Below, piece after piece: positions 59,922 through 64,000 of a stretch of DNA of 64,000 nt (within the stretch, counting starts at the first letter, position 1; every line of letters starts with the position of its first letter). This DNA is from Oscillospiraceae bacterium (GTDB lineage: Bacteria > Bacillota > Clostridia > Oscillospirales > Acutalibacteraceae), in assembly GCA_015066385.1 (NCBI GenBank), contig SVOJ01000002.1:124001-188000 (forward strand), read 5' to 3'. The position numbers were made by a program, and so were the translations under genes. The notes under the pieces are model-generated. The model had not been told where the DNA came from, ran no database searches, and saw only the letters and a program-made list of their open reading frames with translations.

Positions 59922-59950
59922 AGTATAAAAAAAACAATTTGGCTTGTCAA
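59922..59950 (-). promoter_or_regulatory. Promoter of the CotH-family gene
   Basis: On the minus strand TTGACA (59945-59950), 17-bp spacer, TATACT (59922-59927). Confidence 0.8.
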
Positions 59951-59977
59951 TACTCATAATGTACAAAAAATATCCTG

Positions 59978-61174
59978 TCAATGATTTTCCGTCCCGAAAA
60001 TTTCTGTTAAAATTCTGTGTGCGGCTTCCTGTTTTGAAAGAATCGGAAGTTCGGTTTCTGCGTCTTTTGTTATCAGCGTGATAACGTTTGTATCCGTGCC
60101 GAAGCCTGCACCTTGTGTTCTGAGCGAATTGGCACAAATCATATCACAGTTTTTCTTTGTGAGTTTCTTTCTTGAGTTTTCAAGAACATTGTCGGTTTCC
60201 ATTGAAAAGCCACAGATGAATTGTCCGTCTTTTTTGTGTTCGCCGAGATAGGCAAGAATGTCCTTTGTGCGTTTAAGTTCAATTGCCATATTGCTGTCTG
60301 TCTTTTTGATTTTACCGTCAGCAACCGTAACAGGCGTATAATCGGCAACTGCAGCCGCCTTTATAATACAATCATATGCATGCATATTTTCCGTTACCGC
60401 ACAGAACATATCTTCTGCCGATTTTACTTTGACAGTCTTCACAAACATCGGCAATGCAACATCCGTATGTGCCGCCACGAGAGTCACATCTGCACCTCTT
60501 AAAACTGCCGCCTTTGCCAACGCAATGCCCATTTTGCCGCTTGAATGATTGGTGATGAAGCGCACAGGGTCAATGCTTTCTCTGGTTGCACCTGCCGTTA
60601 TAAGGATTTTTTTACCGGCAAGATCTTTTTTAAAAGCAATTTCTTTGAGGATATATTCAAGGAGTACACTTTCGTCCGGCATTCTGCCGTCCCCCGTATC
60701 TCCGTTTGCAAGCATACCGTGGTCAGGCTCAATGATTTCATAACCGAACTTTTTAAGTTTTTCAATATTATCCTTGACAATGGGATTGTGGAACATGTTA
60801 TGATTCATCGCAGGGGAAACAATCTTCTTGCAAGGACAAGCCATAACGGTCGTGGTAAGCATATCATCGGCAAGGCCGTTTGCAATTTTACCGATCACAT
60901 TGGCAGAAGCAGGTGCCACAAGCACAACATCTGCTCTTTTTGCAAGGGCTACATGTTCGACACTGAATTCAAAATTTCTATCAAAGGTATCGATCAGACA
61001 CTTCTGCCCCGTCAGCGATTCAAAGGTAATGGGATTTATAAAGTTTGTTGCATTCTGCGTCATAAGAACCTGCACATTGCAATGCAGTTTTTTCAACATT
61101 CTTGCAAGATTTGCGATTTTGTATGCGGCGATACTGCCTGTAACAGCAAGCACTACGGTTTTTCCATTCAGCAT
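59978..61174 (-). CDS. coaBC: Bifunctional phosphopantothenoylcysteine decarboxylase/phosphopantothenate-cysteine ligase
   Basis: A 398-residue coenzyme A enzyme. The N-terminal CoaC flavoprotein domain (1-180) has LAVTGSIAAYKIANLA, EHVALAKRADVVLVAPASAN with the catalytic His, and PAMNHNMFHNP. The C-terminal CoaB domain (185-398) has KILITAGATRESIDPVRFITN, SSGKMGIALA, IKAAAVADYTP and the late GFSMETDN. It converts 4'-phosphopantothenate to 4'-phosphopantetheine. ATG preceded by AAAGGATTGAGATT. Divergent from a putative pantothenate transporter and coaX, forming a CoA cluster. Confidence 0.96.
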   Translation of the reverse strand: MLNGKTVVLAVTGSIAAYKIANLARMLKKLHCNVQVLMTQNATNFINPITFESLTGQKCLIDTFDRNFEFSVEHVALAKRADVVLVAPASANVIGKIANGLADDMLTTTVMACPCKKIVSPAMNHNMFHNPIVKDNIEKLKKFGYEIIEPDHGMLANGDTGDGRMPDESVLLEYILKEIAFKKDLAGKKILITAGATRESIDPVRFITNHSSGKMGIALAKAAVLRGADVTLVAAHTDVALPMFVKTVKVKSAEDMFCAVTENMHAYDCIIKAAAVADYTPVTVADGKIKKTDSNMAIELKRTKDILAYLGEHKKDGQFICGFSMETDNVLENSRKKLTKKNCDMICANSLRTQGAGFGTDTNVITLITKDAETELPILSKQEAAHRILTEIFGTENH

Positions 61175-61243
61175 AATCTCAATCCTTTATAAAAAAAATT
61201 AAATTTGCTTTTAAAGTATAGCATATATTTGAAAAAAAAGATA

Positions 61244-61272
61244 TATACACAGCAAAAAAAATATGTTATACT
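61244..61272 (+). promoter_or_regulatory. Possible promoter of the ECF S component/coaX operon
   Basis: TATACA (61244-61249), 17-bp spacer, TATACT (61267-61272). The -35 element is weak. Confidence 0.45.
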
Positions 61273-61325
61273 GATGTTGTATTGTATCTCATTTGAGAAT
61301 AATAACAACTTCAGGAGGTCTTCAT

Positions 61326-61937
61326 ATGACTAAATCAAACGAAAAAGTTACAAGACTTGTATTGCTTGCATTGTTTACGGCAATCATGATCATCATGTCA
61401 ACTACTCCGCTTGGCTACCTCAACATTGGTCCTCTTGCTATCACTCTGAATGTGATTCCTCTCGGAATTGCGGCAATTGCACTGGGCCCCACAGGCGGGT
61501 TAGCCATGGGAGCCGTTTTCGGAATTACAAGTTTCCTGCAGTGCATCGGAGTTGGTGGCGTAAGTGCGATGGGTGCCGCGTTGTTTCAGCTGAATCCGAT
61601 TCTTGCATTCCTGCAACGCTTTGTGCCGAGAGTTCTCGACGGGCTTATCATCGGTCTGCTTCACAAATTCATGGTAAAAAGAATCGGTGAAAAAATTTCT
61701 TGCTTTATTACGGGCTTTCTTGCTGCATTTCTCAACACCCTGCTGTTTATGGGGGCTTTGGTTTTGCTGTTCGGCAACACGACTTACTTACAGGAATTGA
61801 TGGGCGGTAAAAATGTGATTGTTTTCATCTGCACTTTTGTCGGCATCAATGCAATTTTCGAAATTCTCGCAAGCACGGTTATAACAGGTTCAATCGGTTC
61901 TGTTCTTCATAAATCAAAAATAATAAAATTAAAATGA
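61326..61937 (+). CDS. ECF transporter S component, probably pantothenate (PanT-like)
   Basis: A 203-residue integral membrane protein with about six hydrophobic helices, starting after TKSNEKVTRLVLLALFTA with the LALFTA-type S-component helix 1 and PLGYLNIGPLAITLNVIP. S components bind one vitamin and dock on a shared energy-coupling factor. Position directly upstream of coaX and opposite coaBC points to pantothenate; sequence alone does not fix the vitamin. ATG 61326 follows AGGAGGTCTTCAT; coaX starts 10 bp after the stop. Confidence 0.82.
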   Translation: MTKSNEKVTRLVLLALFTAIMIIMSTTPLGYLNIGPLAITLNVIPLGIAAIALGPTGGLAMGAVFGITSFLQCIGVGGVSAMGAALFQLNPILAFLQRFVPRVLDGLIIGLLHKFMVKRIGEKISCFITGFLAAFLNTLLFMGALVLLFGNTTYLQELMGGKNVIVFICTFVGINAIFEILASTVITGSIGSVLHKSKIIKLK

Positions 61938-61947
61938 GGTAATAGTT

Positions 61948-62712
61948 ATGATTCTTGCGATAGATATCGGAAACACAAATATAGTAATCGGTTGTTTTGA
62001 TGATAAAAAAATTATTTTCCGTGAAAGACTTTCTACCAATCACACAGCCACCGTTCTTGAATATGTGGTAACAATCAAAACTGCATTTGAAATGAACGAT
62101 ATTAAAAAGGAGGACATTACCGGCTCCATTATTTCTTCGGTTGTGCCTGCTGTTACAAATACCGTTAAAACCGCTGTCGAAAAATATCTCAACATAACAT
62201 CCCTCATCATCGGCCCCGGCATCAAAACGGGCTTGAGCATTATGATCGACAATCCGAGCCAGCTCGGTTCCGACCTGGTTGTAGATGCTGTGGCAGGCAT
62301 CAGCGAATATACAACACCGCTTATTATTATCGACATGGGAACGGCAACCACCGTTTCGGTTATTGATGCAGACAAGCAGTATATCGGCGGTATGATTATT
62401 CCCGGTCTTGCAGTATCACACGATGCACTCATCAGCAGAACTTCCCAGCTTTCAAAAATTGCTTTTGAAAAACCGAAAAAAGTGATCGGAAGCAACACCG
62501 TTGATTGCATAAAAAGCGGCTTGCTTTACGGCAATGCAGGTATGCTGGACGGATTGATTGAAAGAATAAACGATGAACTCAAAGAAAAGTGCACGGTTGT
62601 TGCAACAGGCGGACTTTCCACTGTTATTGCCCCGCTTTGTAAAAATGAAATCATTATCGACGAAGATCTGTTGCTGAAAGGTCTTATGAAGATTTATGAA
62701 AAGAACAGTTAA
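61948..62712 (+). CDS. coaX: Type III pantothenate kinase
   Basis: A 254-residue ASKHA-fold kinase phosphorylating pantothenate, the first step of CoA synthesis. LAIDIGNTNIVIGCFDD (3-19) and IDMGTATTVSVIDADKQYIGG (near 126-146) bind phosphate and metal; GPGIKTGLSI and ATGGLSTVIAP complete the family pattern. Lower-affinity, K+-dependent type III enzymes are the usual form in Clostridia. ATG follows GAGGTAATAGTT, and a strong terminator follows. Confidence 0.96.
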   Translation: MILAIDIGNTNIVIGCFDDKKIIFRERLSTNHTATVLEYVVTIKTAFEMNDIKKEDITGSIISSVVPAVTNTVKTAVEKYLNITSLIIGPGIKTGLSIMIDNPSQLGSDLVVDAVAGISEYTTPLIIIDMGTATTVSVIDADKQYIGGMIIPGLAVSHDALISRTSQLSKIAFEKPKKVIGSNTVDCIKSGLLYGNAGMLDGLIERINDELKEKCTVVATGGLSTVIAPLCKNEIIIDEDLLLKGLMKIYEKNS

Positions 62713-62720
62713 AATCACAA

Positions 62721-62756
62721 AAACGGAATCCGCAAGTACGGATTCCGTTTTCTCAT
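62721..62756 (+). terminator. Terminator of the coaX operon
   Basis: A perfect 12-bp stem (62721-62732 with 62739-62750) followed by TCTCAT; the stem itself ends in TTT, and A-rich sequence on the left suggests it also serves the minus strand. Confidence 0.8.
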
Positions 62757-62793
62757 GGGTATTACGGGTATTACCTTTATTTAACAAACAAAA

Positions 62794-63783
62794 TCAGATG
62801 GAGATTTCCATTGCCGTGTTGTAAAGTTCGCGGTCAATGGCTTTCTTCATATTGAGGGCTTCGACGATATCATAATCGATGATATCTTCCTTCTTCATGG
62901 CGACAACACGGTTGCCGACACCGTTGAGAAGAAGATGTGTTGCATAAGAGCCCATCTGGCTGCCGACAACACGGTCTTTGACAGAGGGTGAACCGCCGCG
63001 CTGTACATGACCAAGCACGGTTGCTCTGCTTTCAACACCGAGAGTATGCTGAATGTACTTAGCAAGCGCATTGACACCATTGATACCCTGGGCTTCGAGT
63101 TTTTCGGTAATGCCTTCCGCAACAACAATGATGAAGTGCTTTTTGTCAGTCTTCATGGTGCGGCGCATACGATCAATAATATCACGTTCAATATTGAATT
63201 CAATTTCGGGAATGAGAATGGAGGTGGCACCGACAGCAATACCTGCATTCAGAGCCAGGAAACCTGCTCTTCTGCCCATGACTTCAACAACAGAGCAACG
63301 GTCATGCGATTCGGTGGTATCACGGATGCGGTCAACCATATCCATAATGGTGTTAAGGCAAGTGTCATAACCGATGGTGTAATCCGAGCAAGCGATGTCA
63401 TTGTCGATCGTTCCGGGAACACCGACACAGTTGATACCTCTGACGGAGAGATCTCTTGCACCTCTGAAAGAACCGTCGCCGCCGATGACAACGATACCTT
63501 CAATGTTGTTTGCCTTACATACTTCGATAGCCTTTGCCATACCTTCTTCGGTAGCAAATTCGGTGCTGCGTGCGGAATAAAGCATAGTACCGCCGCGATG
63601 AATAATATCGGAAACACTGCGCAGATTCATTTCATACATATCGCCTTCCATAAGGCCTTTGAATCCGCGGCGGATGCCGAGCATTTTTACATTGTTTTCA
63701 CAGCCTGTGCGAACTGCGGCACGGATTGCAGCATTCATGCCGGGGGCGTCGCCGCCGCTGGTAAGTACGGCAATTGTTTTCAT
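62794..63783 (-). CDS. pfkA: ATP-dependent 6-phosphofructokinase
   Basis: A 329-residue glycolytic enzyme that phosphorylates fructose 6-phosphate. Features: IAVLTSGGDAPGMNAAIRA (4-22), GIVVIGGDGSFRGA (near 98-111, ATP site), VGVPGTIDNDIACSDYTIGYDT (catalytic Asp in TIDND), VEVMGRRAGFLAL, and LGHVQRGGSPSVKDR. Gly after the GGDG (not Lys) fits ATP rather than pyrophosphate use. Start ATG 63783 follows CAGGAGGATCTACCC. Own promoter; a gene ends 119 bp upstream. Confidence 0.96.
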   Translation of the reverse strand: MKTIAVLTSGGDAPGMNAAIRAAVRTGCENNVKMLGIRRGFKGLMEGDMYEMNLRSVSDIIHRGGTMLYSARSTEFATEEGMAKAIEVCKANNIEGIVVIGGDGSFRGARDLSVRGINCVGVPGTIDNDIACSDYTIGYDTCLNTIMDMVDRIRDTTESHDRCSVVEVMGRRAGFLALNAGIAVGATSILIPEIEFNIERDIIDRMRRTMKTDKKHFIIVVAEGITEKLEAQGINGVNALAKYIQHTLGVESRATVLGHVQRGGSPSVKDRVVGSQMGSYATHLLLNGVGNRVVAMKKEDIIDYDIVEALNMKKAIDRELYNTAMEISI

Positions 63784-63827
63784 GGGTAGATCCTCCTGAA
63801 GGAATAATAACATTTTTTGTTCAATAT

Positions 63828-63856
63828 ATAATAGTCCGAATTGACTGTTTTGTCAA
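63828..63856 (-). promoter_or_regulatory. Promoter of pfkA
   Basis: On the minus strand TTGACA (63851-63856), 17-bp spacer, TATTAT (63828-63833). Confidence 0.85.
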
Positions 63857-63901
63857 GACTTAACAGTCCTTTATTTTCACAATTTGACACAAAAGCGACT
63901 T

Positions 63902-64000
63902 TTACAGCCTTGCGGCGACATTTTTTTCGCCCAATAAAGTGGCAAGACAGAAAGCAAGCGGTTCATTCCACTCGGTACACAGTCCGCTGGCAAAGTCATA
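63902..64000 (-). CDS. C-terminal end of an unidentified gene
   Basis: An open frame enters from the right edge on the minus strand and ends at TAA 63902-63904. Only 32 residues are visible, from YDFASGLCTEWNEP to the C-terminus LGEKNVAARL. Too short to identify. In Clostridia dnaE often precedes pfkA, but the visible residues do not let me claim that. Confidence 0.5.
   Translation of the reverse strand, partial: YDFASGLCTEWNEPLAFCLATLLGEKNVAARL

Noticed and set aside
1-64000. Mobile elements, prophage, CRISPR, tRNA or rRNA genes
   Set aside because: I found no transposase, integrase, phage gene, regularly spaced repeat or tRNA-like cloverleaf. A tRNA and repeat scan would settle short elements I could miss by eye.

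Overview
The window reads as chromosomal DNA of a strictly anaerobic, spore-forming, mid-GC Firmicute, most like a gut Clostridia member of the Oscillospiraceae type. The basis is a spoIIP-gpr-rpsT sporulation/ribosomal block, two tRNA-sensing T-box leaders, rubrerythrin, several ferredoxin-dependent 2-oxoacid oxidoreductases, class II GalT, and secreted proteins with an amphipathic or Cys-flanked C-terminal tail. I see no phage, insertion sequence, CRISPR array, tRNA or rRNA gene. Most promoters fit a sigma-A pattern with a 17-bp spacer. Family calls come from reading the proteins; no database search was run.

Layout. 1-13.1 kb: a cut-off secreted papain-like protease, a secreted Cys-repeat protein, galT with a ceramidase-like gene, a GH38 alpha-mannosidase, a J-domain/DUF5685/zinc-ribbon trio, then nitroreductase, GH36 alpha-galactosidase and a FAH-family gene. 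13.1-14.5 kb: fba and a C_GCAxxG_C_C protein. 14.5-22.2 kb: a five-gene minus-strand operon (TIM-barrel isomerase, flavoprotein, MurT-like ligase, GatD-like protein without its catalytic residues, and a 1365-residue adenylation/carrier/reductase/alcohol-dehydrogenase fusion). 22.2-25.8 kb: spoIIP, gpr, rpsT, a 55-residue membrane protein and a lipoprotein. 25.9-31.9 kb: GH35 and GH2 glycosidases, a NamZ-like muramidase and rubrerythrin. 32.1-39.6 kb: a T-box operon with an HTH-cupin-acyl-CoA synthetase fusion and a VOR-type oxidoreductase, followed by a thioesterase and an rRNA methyltransferase. 39.6-45.8 kb: trmB, an AlaX editing protein, a phosphoesterase and a type 2 ileS. 45.9-54.4 kb: a second T-box operon with a LeuA-like pseudoenzyme and a TIM-barrel/acyl-CoA ligase fusion, then iorA, iorB, paaK and an ACT protein. 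54.4-64 kb: two DxQ phosphoesterases, another isomerase, a secreted CotH kinase, coaBC, an ECF S component, coaX, pfkA and the end of an unidentified gene.

How it fits together. The two T-box operons are the most coherent story. Taking the B. subtilis glyQS leader as template, the specifier codons read GTC (Val) and CTC (Leu). Both operons carry an acyl-CoA ligase together with, or next to, a 2-oxoacid:ferredoxin oxidoreductase. T-boxes switch on when the tRNA is uncharged, so these operons may build branched-chain (and perhaps aromatic) amino acids from scavenged acids by reductive carboxylation rather than degrade them. The MurT/GatD-like/four-domain-reductase operon is the best candidate for an undescribed system: a Mur-type ligase whose ammonia partner has lost its catalytic residues, coupled to one protein with every domain needed to turn a carboxylic acid into an alcohol.
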